64,000 nucleotides of DNA from NCBI RefSeq assembly GCF_900105055.1, contig NZ_FNTA01000002.1:248001-312000 (forward strand), written 5' to 3'. This document shows positions 39,786-48,837 of this stretch, piece after piece (position 1 is the first letter of the stretch; each line of letters begins with the position of its first letter). The DNA comes from Amycolatopsis lurida. GTDB taxonomy: Bacteria; Actinomycetota; Actinomycetes; Mycobacteriales; Pseudonocardiaceae. A program made the translations under genes and the position numbers. The notes under the pieces are model-generated. The model made no database searches and was not told the DNA's origin. It saw only the letters and a program-made list of their open reading frames with translations.

Positions 39786-40985
39786 CTAGCGCCAGCGCAT
39801 CATGTAGGTAGGTCCGTTAGCGTCGTGGCGCGCATCGCGTTCGTCGAAACGCCAGTGCGCGAATATCGTTCGTGCACTGGCGGGCGGCGTGGTACGGCGA
39901 GCCTCCAGCAGCGATTCGAGCTCAGTGAGGCGCGCAGGTTTCTGATCCCCCGCATCCCACGCTTTCACGTAGAGACGCCAGGCTTCCTGTTCGAGGGCGA
40001 GACTCTCGTCGTCGATCGGCCAGACGGAGAACTCATCGCCGTCCTCGAACAAACTGTTCAGCCTGACGAAGTAGTGGGAAACGCCGGAGATGTCGGCGAC
40101 ACCGGTTTGCGGGCCGTCGTAGCGATCGTTTTCCACGTGGACGTGTTCGAAGCCGAGGGAGACCAGCTGCTCCCGCGTGGTGTAGCCGCGGTCTTCCAAC
40201 GGGACAATCGGGACGGGGTACTCAGTGAACCAGCCATCGGCACGGAAACCGAGCTTGCGGTACACCGGCTCGCTCTCGGCGGACGCTCGGGTCGCCACGA
40301 TGTCGTATCCGGCGGCGCGAGCACTGTCCACCGCGGCCAACGTTATGGCGCCGCCGAATCCCCGGCGCCGGAAGGCGGCCAGCGTGGAGATGTTGTAGAT
40401 ACCGGCGACCTCGGCGTGCAGGAACAGCTCGCCTGCGCTCACCGGCTCGCCATGGTGGTAACCGATCAGATAGTGCCCCGGGCAGTCCTCGGCGAGGGCG
40501 GACGGGACCACACGATCGTAGAATTCGACAACGGTGACGGCAGGTGGATTCCAGCCGGCGGCCAGGATTCGGGCGTAGTCGGCGAGTTCCTCGGGGGTGC
40601 GGACCCGGCGGATCTCCAAATCCGGGTGCAGGCCTGGGACGGGGATGTCCGCGGTGTGGGACCACATCGCGGCTTCCCTTTGCCCGGCCGTCAGTTTGAC
40701 GGAGCCGAACGGCACGTCCGCGGAGTTCGGACCGGCCCGCCACGAGAAGGCGCGGCCGGTCAAACGCAGCTTGAACGCCGTGAGGGAGAGACGGTTCTTC
40801 ACCTCATCCGGCGCGAAACAAGCGTTCGCGACGATGTTGAAGGTACCGGCATCGCCTTCGATACCGCTGTCGGCGATCATCAGATCGTCGGTTTCCGTAA
40901 CGGTCATCCCGTCGGTACGGCGATGCAGATGACAGGCATGTTCGGCGAGGTTCGCCTCGATGCGCTCCGTGAGCCCGGCGTACAT
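39786..40985 (-). CDS. GNAT acetyltransferase with extra C-terminal domain
   Basis: A 399-residue protein. The central GNAT fold has the acetyl-CoA loop RRRGFGGAITLAAVDSARAA near residue 225 and a following YRKLGFR. The N-terminal ~140 residues form another half-GNAT-like segment. The last ~135 residues (DRYDGPQTGVADISGVSHYF, then WPIDDESLALEQEAW) correspond to a separate unnamed actinobacterial domain that occurs alone elsewhere. I chose ATG 40985 (MYAGLTERIEANLAEHACH); the longer frame upstream lacks support. It acetylates an unknown amine. Confidence 0.8.
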   Translation of the reverse strand: MYAGLTERIEANLAEHACHLHRRTDGMTVTETDDLMIADSGIEGDAGTFNIVANACFAPDEVKNRLSLTAFKLRLTGRAFSWRAGPNSADVPFGSVKLTAGQREAAMWSHTADIPVPGLHPDLEIRRVRTPEELADYARILAAGWNPPAVTVVEFYDRVVPSALAEDCPGHYLIGYHHGEPVSAGELFLHAEVAGIYNISTLAAFRRRGFGGAITLAAVDSARAAGYDIVATRASAESEPVYRKLGFRADGWFTEYPVPIVPLEDRGYTTREQLVSLGFEHVHVENDRYDGPQTGVADISGVSHYFVRLNSLFEDGDEFSVWPIDDESLALEQEAWRLYVKAWDAGDQKPARLTELESLLEARRTTPPASARTIFAHWRFDERDARHDANGPTYMMRWR

Positions 40986-41073
40986 GGGCTCACCGTACGG
41001 TCGTGATCGGCCCCTGACCACACAATTTGCCGCCGGAACTCCGCAGTGACGTGCCATGCTGTCGGACCTTCGT

Positions 41074-41093
41074 ACGTCCGCTCATGACGCGAG
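41074..41093. repeat. Palindromic repeat, copy 5 (left arm)
   Basis: ACGTCCGCTCATGACGCGAG: same left arm as copies 1 and 4, in the gap between the GNAT gene and the next gene. Confidence 0.6.
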
Positions 41094-41111
41094 TCGCGTC
41101 CTGTCGTGCCG

Positions 41112-41777
41112 ATGATCGGCTACCTTGCGGTGGTGGATATCCAGGTGCTGGAGGGTGCGCTGGTCGAGGTGCCGACAGCGACAGGAATGGACCGCCGCGC
41201 GTTCGGGGAGTTCGTCGGCCCGCAGGGTGAGCTGGCGTCGTACGCGTCCGGCTGGACGACGGGGTCGGACCCGCATGTCGCTCATCTGTCGGTCGGGATC
41301 GGCGCGGGCAACCCTGGCGGCGGAACCTTCCACGCCGTCGTCTTCGAACACGAGGACGGGCATGCGTTCTCGCTGACCGACGACCCGTTCGAGCGGGTGC
41401 CGGAGGGTGGCCCGGACCTGACCGCGGACGAGGCGCGTGCCCATGAGGACCTGCCGTTCATCTGGTGGGTCGCCGACCAGATCATGCAGCGCGATCGGCG
41501 GGCTTGGTGGATGCGGCACTGGCTTCTGCGCACCACCTGTATCCGGACCCGTGAGATCTTCGAGCGAAGCGAGCCGATTCTGCTTGTCCAGCACGATGCC
41601 GAGGACGGCAGGTGGCAGCTCATCGGCGCTTCCGACGCGGACGGCGGCACCGGCAAGATCGGGCATCTGCACCACGCCATCGACGAAGACCAAAGCCTGA
41701 TCGACACCCTCGACCTGCCACCCGGCGGCAGCGCGACACGGGCAGGCGCCGAAAGTCCCTGGAACCGTCGCCTCTAG
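41112..41777 (+). CDS. Hypothetical protein
   Basis: A 221-residue soluble acidic protein. The middle has FIWWVADQIMQRDRRAWWMR. The C-terminus (GRWQLIGASDADGGTGKIGH, then LPPGGSATR) resembles the ending of many small actinobacterial immunity-like or DUF2185-type proteins, where WQF/L and a final DLPPG-x-x-A-x-R recur. I cannot name the family. GTG 41106 or 41132 are alternative starts. It stands alone between repeat copies 5 and 6. Confidence 0.7.
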   Translation: MIGYLAVVDIQVLEGALVEVPTATGMDRRAFGEFVGPQGELASYASGWTTGSDPHVAHLSVGIGAGNPGGGTFHAVVFEHEDGHAFSLTDDPFERVPEGGPDLTADEARAHEDLPFIWWVADQIMQRDRRAWWMRHWLLRTTCIRTREIFERSEPILLVQHDAEDGRWQLIGASDADGGTGKIGHLHHAIDEDQSLIDTLDLPPGGSATRAGAESPWNRRL

Positions 41778-41785
41778 AGTCGCAA

Positions 41786-41800
41786 CGCACTCTCATACCG
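41786..41800. repeat. Palindromic repeat, copy 6 (decayed)
   Basis: CGCACTCTCATACCG matches the left arm and loop of copy 2 at 13 of 15 positions, 8 bp after the stop of the preceding gene. Confidence 0.45.
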
Positions 41801-41888
41801 CAAGACTCGCGCCACCCGCCGCCCCGTATCCGTCCAATATGGACATTCGCGCAGGCCGTGGGCCTCTGGCTGGAACCGTTCGGGGTGG

Positions 41889-42701
41889 TCAGTCGCCCTT
41901 GGCCAGCCGGTCGTTGATCCGGCGGGCAAGCTCGCCGGTGAAGCCCGCGGCCGGCACAGTGTGGCCGAGAGCGGTGACGATCGTGTCGAGATGGGTGTCC
42001 ACCGTGCCTTCGATCAACGTGGTGAGTGTCGCGGTGGTGGATCGGGCCCGGCTCCACCCCACCGCGACGGTGCCGATTCCGGCCAGCGCCGCGGGATACC
42101 AATAGATCCCGAGTCCGAGGTACAGCACGCCCCAGCCGACGAGCCTGGTGGCCGACCTGAACTGGGATTCGGCCGCCTGCACTGGAGTGCGGACCGTTTC
42201 CGGGACCAGTAACCACAGGCGCGGCCACACCAAGCCCAGATCGAGTCCGTGGTACTGCCCGGCGATCCGGGCGTTCAGCAGCCGGAACCGCTCGCCGATC
42301 CAGGCCGGATGCCGTGGACGGTAGGCGGAGACCGGGTCCACCCCCGCCTTGGCCGCCGCTCGATCGAAGAGCCTGCCGCGTAAGGCCACCAGCCCCCGCG
42401 CGAGCCAGGCGGCAGGCCCGCGCCACGGTCTGGTCCAGACCGCCTCGGCCAGGCTGCCGACCGCCTGCGCGGCCATGGCGGTCGCCGTGGCACCGACCAG
42501 CAGGAAGACAGCCGCCGCGACCGGCAGGCGTGGTGCCTCCCGCACGATCCACCCGGTCACCGAGACGAGGTCGAACGCCGAGCGGTGTCCCAGCCGGGCC
42601 GCGCACACCGCCGCGGCGATGAACAGCGCCCCCGGCAGCACGAGGGTCGCGACCCATCGTTCGGCGAGTTTGCCGCTCAGTGACGATAAGAAGGGGTTCA
42701 C
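41889..42701 (-). CDS. Membrane protein, partner of the CHAT locus
   Basis: A 270-residue protein with about four transmembrane segments in two pairs (roughly residues 17-36 and 56-76, then 178-200 and 202-215) separated by a ~100-residue basic loop. I know no family for it. The GTG start at 42701 overlaps the stop of the Cys-rich gene (GTGA), so the two are translationally coupled. Divergent pairing with a caspase-like CHAT protein suggests a membrane effector or anchor; that role is inferred. Confidence 0.8.
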   Translation of the reverse strand: MNPFLSSLSGKLAERWVATLVLPGALFIAAAVCAARLGHRSAFDLVSVTGWIVREAPRLPVAAAVFLLVGATATAMAAQAVGSLAEAVWTRPWRGPAAWLARGLVALRGRLFDRAAAKAGVDPVSAYRPRHPAWIGERFRLLNARIAGQYHGLDLGLVWPRLWLLVPETVRTPVQAAESQFRSATRLVGWGVLYLGLGIYWYPAALAGIGTVAVGWSRARSTTATLTTLIEGTVDTHLDTIVTALGHTVPAAGFTGELARRINDRLAKGD

Positions 42702-43108
42702 GGCGTCGCGCCCGTCGGCAGCATCGGCTCGTTGTCGAACAAGGCGCAGACAGGCGGGTGCCCGTTGTCGTCTCGATGGTCGTGGCGCATGCACACCTTG
42801 CGCGGGCAGCTGTACTCGCCGCGTCCGGTCCGTGGCGGACGAGGGCTCCGCGTGCCGGGATATACGGGCATGCGGTCGGGAGTGCCCGCGCTCCTGGTCG
42901 GCTCCGCCGACTCGGCATCGAGCAGGTCGAACTGTCGGCACGCGTCCAACGCCGAGCCACCCGCGCGCACGCGGGAGGCGGCGCGTTCCAGCCGGTCGGT
43001 CCACCGGCCGGCGACGGCGGCCTGGCGCAGATCCGACATGGCTGTGCACCACAGAACGAGCGCTTGTCCCTCGTCGAATGCCGCCACCTCGCCCCTCCCT
43101 TGTGCCAT
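42698..43108 (-). CDS. Cys-rich small protein, partner of the CHAT locus
   Basis: A 136-residue protein. The N-terminal part is helical (DLRQAAVAGRWTDRLERAAS). The C-terminal part has a probable zinc-knuckle, YSCPRKVCMRHDHRD followed by PPVCALFDNEPM, with three cysteines and several histidines. I chose ATG 43108 because it starts directly at MAQGRGEVAAFDEGQ, only 27 bp from the first possible CHAT start on the other strand; a much longer frame into the CHAT gene is a shadow. It is coupled to the membrane protein. It may be a regulator or adaptor for the CHAT protein. Confidence 0.75.
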   Translation of the reverse strand: MAQGRGEVAAFDEGQALVLWCTAMSDLRQAAVAGRWTDRLERAASRVRAGGSALDACRQFDLLDAESAEPTRSAGTPDRMPVYPGTRSPRPPRTGRGEYSCPRKVCMRHDHRDDNGHPPVCALFDNEPMLPTGATP

Positions 43109-43135
43109 CCTGAATCGTCTACCGCACCGTAGTGG

Positions 43136-46100
43136 GTGGCGAGGGGAGGAGTGGGCATCTCGCTCTTGGAACGCATCCTCCGTTGCCTGGAAACAAGCGA
43201 ATCCGACGAGGTCACCACACCCGAGGCCGTAGCGGACGCCGCTCGTTTGGTCCTGCCCGCCATCGGTACCGATTTGCCTCCCGAGCTGCTTCGGCAACTC
43301 GGAATGCTGCACTGGCTGCGGCATTGCGCCCTGCCGCCGGGCGGTATCGGGCCTGATATCCAGGTCTGCGCGGAGCTGTTCGCTCCGCTCGCCGAATCCT
43401 TCCCGGGTGTGGTGCCACCACCGGTGCTCGGCTGGCTTCGGGAAAACCACTATGCGGGACTCACGCCCGCGCAACTCGGACCGTTCTACGCGTCGGTGAT
43501 CACCGACGCCGCTTTGGCGGCCGCGGACCCCGTCCTGACAGACCTGGGGATAGCCGCATGTCGAGCCGCCGTCGACGCCGGCGGTGAGGTCGACCGTCCG
43601 GCGCACCTGTTCAACCTGATGACGCTGGCGAACCAGCGCTTCGAATGGACGGCCGCCGAGGCGGATCTGGACGACGCCGTCGCAGCGGGCCGCGCGGCAT
43701 TCGAATCGGCCGAGCACCCGATCGCCCCGGCGGTCCGGTTTCCCCTCGGGCTTGCGCTGCTTACCCGGTTCGGCATCCGAGGGCGGGAACGGGACCTCAC
43801 CGACAGCACGGTGCACCTGCGCGAAGTGGCGTCGTCCCTGCCGCTCGGTGACCCGGACCGCGTCGCTTGCCTGTCGCAGCTCGCCTTGGCCTTGGAGACC
43901 CATTGCAATATCGGCGGTCCGCTCGCCGTGGTCGAGGAGTACGTCGAGGTGACCCGGGAAGTCCTCGCAAGCTGCGCTCCGGACGACCCGGCATTCGGTG
44001 AAGCGCTCCTGTTGCGAGGCAGCGCCCTGCGCGTCAGGTTCGTCCGTACGGGCGATGCCGCCGATATCGCGGAAAGTGTCCGGTACCTGCGGGAGGCGCT
44101 GGGGAACCTCCCCGAGGGCAGCGAGTCGCATGTCCCCGCGCTGCTCAACCTCGCAAGCTCGCTCCAGACCCGGTTCTCGTACGCCTCGGCGTTCACCACA
44201 CCTGATGGTCCCGACGAGGCCGACCTGGCCGAAGCCGTCACCCTGGCCAGGAAGGCCGACGCGGCCGTTGGTGAAAACCACCCGCTGAGGTGGGCGGTCG
44301 AGGCCACGCTGGCGACCGTGCTCCGAGCCGAAGGCACGGACCCTGCCGAGGTGACACGGGCGGCAAGAGCGGCCTTGGCGGCTCTGCCCGCGGACAGCCC
44401 GCTTCGGGGGACCGCGCTGCTGTCCCTCGGTGAGGCACTTCGCCGCCAGTACCGGGCATCCGGTGGTCAGGCGGTCCTCCGGGAAGCCGTGGACGTCCTT
44501 CGTGAGGCGAAGACGGCCGGCGCAGGCGGTCCGCTCGGTCGGACGCCGATGCTCACGGCCCTGTCGATGGTCCTGTACGAGGCGGTCAAACTGGCGGACA
44601 CCGACGGCGAGATCGATGACGGTGAGCTCGACGAAGCCATCGAGACAACGAGAGCGGCCGCGCAGGACATCCCCGATGACACGGTGATCCGCGGCCAGCA
44701 GCTCTGGCAGCTGGCGGAACTGCTGCGGTGGCGTTTCCTGCGCACAGGCCAGGCCGCGAACCTCGACGAACGGATCGAGACGCTGCGGGCGACGGTGCAG
44801 CTTGCCCCCGACGCCCCCGCGTTGACGCAGTGTTTGTCCGCGCTCGTGGACGCACTCAGCCTCCGGTATAGCCGCAATCCGGACCCCGCCGACCTCGACG
44901 AGTCCGTCGCCGCGTTGTGCCGGATCGTCGAGTCCCTGCCCACGGACGACCCCCGGCTGCCCGACCTGCAGGCGGACACCGCGTTGGCGCACCTGCAACG
45001 CTTCGACGCCAGGGGCGAGCCTGCCGACAGGGAGACGGCGACCCGGCTGATCCGCTCGGCGCTCGCCGCTACCGGCGACTCGAGCCGCTATCGGATACTC
45101 GGCGTTCTTGCCGCGATCCTCAGCTCGACAGCCACCTCCGAGCGCGACCCCGAGAAGCTGACCGAAGCCATAGAAGCCTGCCACGCGGCGACGCCACCCG
45201 GCGCGGTTCCGAAGGTGGCGGTGACCCTCACCCTGGGCAACGCGCTCATATCCCGCTACGAGAACACCGGTGCCGAAGCGGACCTGGAGGCGGCGGCCAC
45301 GACCTTGCGGTCCGCTTTGGCGCACGCGACCGAGATGAACCGGGTCATGCTCGTGAACAATCTCATCCAGGTGCTCCGCATCCGCTTTTTTCGCCACGGC
45401 GACAGAAGCGCCCTAGCCGAGGCGATCGACAGGGGGAAGGCAGCCCTGCGGGAAAGCCCCGACGCGTTGCTGCTGGCGGGTAATGTCGCGGCCGCACAGA
45501 CCGATCGGTACGAATGGGCCCGCGACTCCGCCGATCTCACCGAGGCCGTCGACGCGCTGCGGTCGGTGCTCGGCCGGGCCCGGCCGGACAGCCCGGATCT
45601 GCCGACGTTCCGGTTCTATCTCGGCCATGCCCTCCGGGCTCGTTTCCAGGCCACGGCCTCGATCGCGGATCTGGACGAGGCGATCGCGATGTTGCGGCCA
45701 GGCCTCGCTTCGGTCAGATCGCGCGACCAGAAGGTCCAATTCGGCCTGATGCTGGGAATCGCGCTGTCGCTTCACGGGCAGTGGTCGAACGACCAGGTCG
45801 CGCTCGCCGAGGCGAGCGAATTACTGCGGGTCGCGGTTGACGGGCTACCAGTGGCGAGCCCAAGCCGGAACACGGCCGGGATCTTCCTGGCGAGCACGCT
45901 GCGCCTGTGTTTTCTCAACTCCGGACAAGACATTCTGCTCGCCGAAGCGATCGAGATCGGCAGGGATGTCCTCGCCCGCACCCAGGACGAGGAGGCCAAC
46001 CGGGTATACGCCCTGATCACGCTGGGCACCCTGCTGGCCCTGCGGTTCGAGCGGACCGGCGACGTCGGGGTGCTGACCGAGTCGATCGAGGTGCTGCGCC

Positions 46101-48811
46101 GCGGGGTGGCCGCCGCGGGCACGAACAACGCGATAACGGCGAACGCGTTGTCCGAGCTGGCGCACGCACTGCGTGGCCGGTACAGCATCCTGGCGGAGAC
46201 CGCCGATCTGAACGAGGCCATCGAGGCCGCGGAGCGCGCCACGACCCTGCCGGGCACGACACCGGCCGAACGGAGTGCCCAGTTCACCGCACTGGCCGTC
46301 GGCCTGCTGACCAGATCGCTGGCCACCGGCGATCTCGACGACCTCGACGCCGCCGTCGACCTGGGGCGCGAGGCCGCCCGCGCGCCCAACTGGCACGTCG
46401 CCTCGGCGGTCAACCTGATGACGTTGGGGCTGGCACTGTGGTCCCGGTTCGATCGGACCGGAACGGTCTCCGACCTCAACGCCGCCATCGACGCGTTGTT
46501 CGAGGCGGCGGAGGACGCCCATCCCGGGCACATCATGCGGCCCATCATGCTGACCAACCTGTCCAACGCGCTACGCACGCGGGCGGGTCTGCTCGGCTCT
46601 GTCGCCGACCTCGACGCCGCCGTGGACGCCGGGCGATCGGCCGTCGCGGCCGCGCCGGCGGACCACCCGGCGGTGTCGATGTGCCTGATGAACCTCGGGA
46701 CCGCGCTGCACCTCCGGTACCTGGAAAAGCAGGACACCGCGGACCTCGACGCCGCGGTCGCGGCCTTGAACGAGGCGGTGGACCGCAGCGCGCCCCGGAG
46801 CCCGAACCGGAGAGAGATCCTGATCAACCTGGCGGGGCTGCTGCGCACCCGCCGTGACCGGCGTCCGAGCCGGGACGCACTGGACCGGGCCGTCGCACTC
46901 GTCCGGGAGGCGATCGCGATCACCGACGTCACGCACTCGATGTACCCGCTGTGCGTCCTCAGCCTCTCGACCGTGCTGCACACCCGGTACGACCGCGGTG
47001 GGGACGACGCGGACGCGGCCGAATCGATCGAATCGGCCAGACGGGCGATAGACAGCATGACCGCCGGTGACCCGCGAGTCGCGGTGGCCTGGGTGACGCT
47101 GGGAAGGCTGCACGAGCGCAGGCGCGACGTCGACGCTGCGGTCGCCGCCTACCGAACGGCGGTCGAATCTCCCGCTGCCGCACCGACGTATCGGGCGGCC
47201 GCGGCCAGATTGTGGGCCGAGACGGCCGTCCGGCATCGTGATTGGTCCTCCGCGACGGAGGCGTTCGGCGTCGCTGTCGCGCTGCTGCCCCATGTGGCCT
47301 GGCACGGCATCGAACGCGACGCGCGCGAGCGCAGGCTGACGATGTGGGAAGGCCTGGCGAGGGTGGCCGCCGCCGCGGCACTGGAGGCCGGTGACCCCGG
47401 CCGGGCTGTGGAACTGCTCGAGCAGGGCCGCTCCGTGTTGTGGTCGCAGGCACTGCAGACCAGGGACGACCTGTCGATGCTGCGGGAACGTGACCTCGCG
47501 TTGCACGATCGCCTGCGCGCCGTGGCGGCGAAGCTGGCGGCCACGACCGCGCCCGACATACCGGAGGCCGCCGCCACGACCGATCCGTGGAGCGACCCGA
47601 GCCAGCGTATGCAGTCCGACCGGATCAAGCTGGCCGAGGACTGGGACCGGTTGCTTGCCGAAGCACGCGCCTTGCCCGGACTGGAATACCTCCTGCGGAT
47701 CCCGCCGCTGGCCACCCTCCGCGAGGGCCTGCCCGACGGTCCCGTCGTCCTGCTCAACGTCGACGAAGCCCGATGTGACGCCTTGATCATGCACGGGGAC
47801 CGCGACGTCGACCACGTCCCGCTTCCTGATCTGTCGTACGTGGAGGCCGGACGACAGGCAGAGGGATACCTGCGGGCGTCGAAGCTGCTGGAAAACCCCG
47901 GCGACCTCGCCACCACCGGCGCCAAACAAACGGTGCACGCGACCCTGGAATGGTTGTGGGACACTGTCGCCGAGCCGGTGCTGACCCGGCTGGGCTACAC
48001 CGGGCACGATGAGCCGTTGCCACGACTGTGGTGGTGCCCGACCGGATCGCTGACCCTGCTCCCGCTGCACGCCGCCGGTTACCACGACCCGGCCGACACT
48101 CCCGCCGGGCGCACGGTGATCGACCGCGTGGTGTCGTCCTACACACCGACACTGCGCGCGCTGGCGAAGGCGAACACCGCGAGCGCGGTCAAGCCCGCCG
48201 ACCGACGGATCCTCGTGGTCAGCATGCCGGAGACCCCGCCGGTTCCCGGCAGCCCGGCCATGTGCCCCCTGCCCGGCGCCCGGGCGGAAGCCGAGTTCGT
48301 GTCTCGTGCGCCCTCCTTCAACGGCACGGTCCGTGTCGCCGACACCGCCACCCACGCCGCGATAACCGCCGACCTGCGCACCCACGCCTACGCACATTTC
48401 GCCTGCCACGGCGGGCAAAACCTGCGGCAACCGTCAACCGGCAGCCTCTACCTGTGGGACAAACCACTGAGCGTGCTCGAGGTAGCCGAACTGGATCTCG
48501 AGCACGCCGAACTCGCCTACCTGTCGGCCTGCAGCACGGCGATCGGCGGCACGGATCTGCCCGACGAGGCCATCCATCTCGCCGCGGCGCTCCAGCTCGC
48601 GGGTTACCGGCAGGTGATCGCGACCCTGTGGACCATCACGGACCGGACCGCGGCCGAGGTGGCCGAGGCGATGTACACCGGACTGCTCGGACCTTCGGGT
48701 CTGCGTCTCGACGACACCGCCCATCTGCTCCATCGCACCGTGCGCGCCTTGCGCGACTCGGCCCCCCGCAACCCGGCCATCTGGGCCCCATACGTCCACT
48801 TCGGACCGTGA
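43136..48811 (+). CDS. Giant TPR-CHAT protein (caspase-like protease)
   Basis: About 1890 residues. After a short helical N-terminus, residues about 130-1400 are many TPR-like repeats with the pattern ADLDEAI-x-x-LR and R-x-R-x-x-x-TGD. The last ~330 residues are a CHAT domain of the caspase/separase clan: catalytic His 1758 in AHFACHGG and Cys 1799 in YLSACSTA, then ATLWTITD. CHAT proteases cleave partner proteins, including in CRISPR-linked craspase and gasdermin-type systems. Start is GTG 43136 or GTG 43151; GGGGAGGA lies at 43143. The TPR part would sense a trigger; partners are probably the two divergent genes. Confidence 0.93.
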   Translation: MARGGVGISLLERILRCLETSESDEVTTPEAVADAARLVLPAIGTDLPPELLRQLGMLHWLRHCALPPGGIGPDIQVCAELFAPLAESFPGVVPPPVLGWLRENHYAGLTPAQLGPFYASVITDAALAAADPVLTDLGIAACRAAVDAGGEVDRPAHLFNLMTLANQRFEWTAAEADLDDAVAAGRAAFESAEHPIAPAVRFPLGLALLTRFGIRGRERDLTDSTVHLREVASSLPLGDPDRVACLSQLALALETHCNIGGPLAVVEEYVEVTREVLASCAPDDPAFGEALLLRGSALRVRFVRTGDAADIAESVRYLREALGNLPEGSESHVPALLNLASSLQTRFSYASAFTTPDGPDEADLAEAVTLARKADAAVGENHPLRWAVEATLATVLRAEGTDPAEVTRAARAALAALPADSPLRGTALLSLGEALRRQYRASGGQAVLREAVDVLREAKTAGAGGPLGRTPMLTALSMVLYEAVKLADTDGEIDDGELDEAIETTRAAAQDIPDDTVIRGQQLWQLAELLRWRFLRTGQAANLDERIETLRATVQLAPDAPALTQCLSALVDALSLRYSRNPDPADLDESVAALCRIVESLPTDDPRLPDLQADTALAHLQRFDARGEPADRETATRLIRSALAATGDSSRYRILGVLAAILSSTATSERDPEKLTEAIEACHAATPPGAVPKVAVTLTLGNALISRYENTGAEADLEAAATTLRSALAHATEMNRVMLVNNLIQVLRIRFFRHGDRSALAEAIDRGKAALRESPDALLLAGNVAAAQTDRYEWARDSADLTEAVDALRSVLGRARPDSPDLPTFRFYLGHALRARFQATASIADLDEAIAMLRPGLASVRSRDQKVQFGLMLGIALSLHGQWSNDQVALAEASELLRVAVDGLPVASPSRNTAGIFLASTLRLCFLNSGQDILLAEAIEIGRDVLARTQDEEANRVYALITLGTLLALRFERTGDVGVLTESIEVLRRGVAAAGTNNAITANALSELAHALRGRYSILAETADLNEAIEAAERATTLPGTTPAERSAQFTALAVGLLTRSLATGDLDDLDAAVDLGREAARAPNWHVASAVNLMTLGLALWSRFDRTGTVSDLNAAIDALFEAAEDAHPGHIMRPIMLTNLSNALRTRAGLLGSVADLDAAVDAGRSAVAAAPADHPAVSMCLMNLGTALHLRYLEKQDTADLDAAVAALNEAVDRSAPRSPNRREILINLAGLLRTRRDRRPSRDALDRAVALVREAIAITDVTHSMYPLCVLSLSTVLHTRYDRGGDDADAAESIESARRAIDSMTAGDPRVAVAWVTLGRLHERRRDVDAAVAAYRTAVESPAAAPTYRAAAARLWAETAVRHRDWSSATEAFGVAVALLPHVAWHGIERDARERRLTMWEGLARVAAAAALEAGDPGRAVELLEQGRSVLWSQALQTRDDLSMLRERDLALHDRLRAVAAKLAATTAPDIPEAAATTDPWSDPSQRMQSDRIKLAEDWDRLLAEARALPGLEYLLRIPPLATLREGLPDGPVVLLNVDEARCDALIMHGDRDVDHVPLPDLSYVEAGRQAEGYLRASKLLENPGDLATTGAKQTVHATLEWLWDTVAEPVLTRLGYTGHDEPLPRLWWCPTGSLTLLPLHAAGYHDPADTPAGRTVIDRVVSSYTPTLRALAKANTASAVKPADRRILVVSMPETPPVPGSPAMCPLPGARAEAEFVSRAPSFNGTVRVADTATHAAITADLRTHAYAHFACHGGQNLRQPSTGSLYLWDKPLSVLEVAELDLEHAELAYLSACSTAIGGTDLPDEAIHLAAALQLAGYRQVIATLWTITDRTAAEVAEAMYTGLLGPSGLRLDDTAHLLHRTVRALRDSAPRNPAIWAPYVHFGP

Positions 48812-48837
48812 AGCACGGGTGCACGCCTCGGCCCTCT

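Noticed and set aside
34077-41800. A CRISPR array made of the palindromic repeats
   Set aside because: Copies are kilobases apart and separated by genes, and no cas genes are present.
42698-45397. Reading the Cys-rich gene as an 899-residue protein
   Set aside because: Everything upstream of ATG 43108 is antisense to the TPR region of the CHAT gene and low in meaning; the short start matches the operon.
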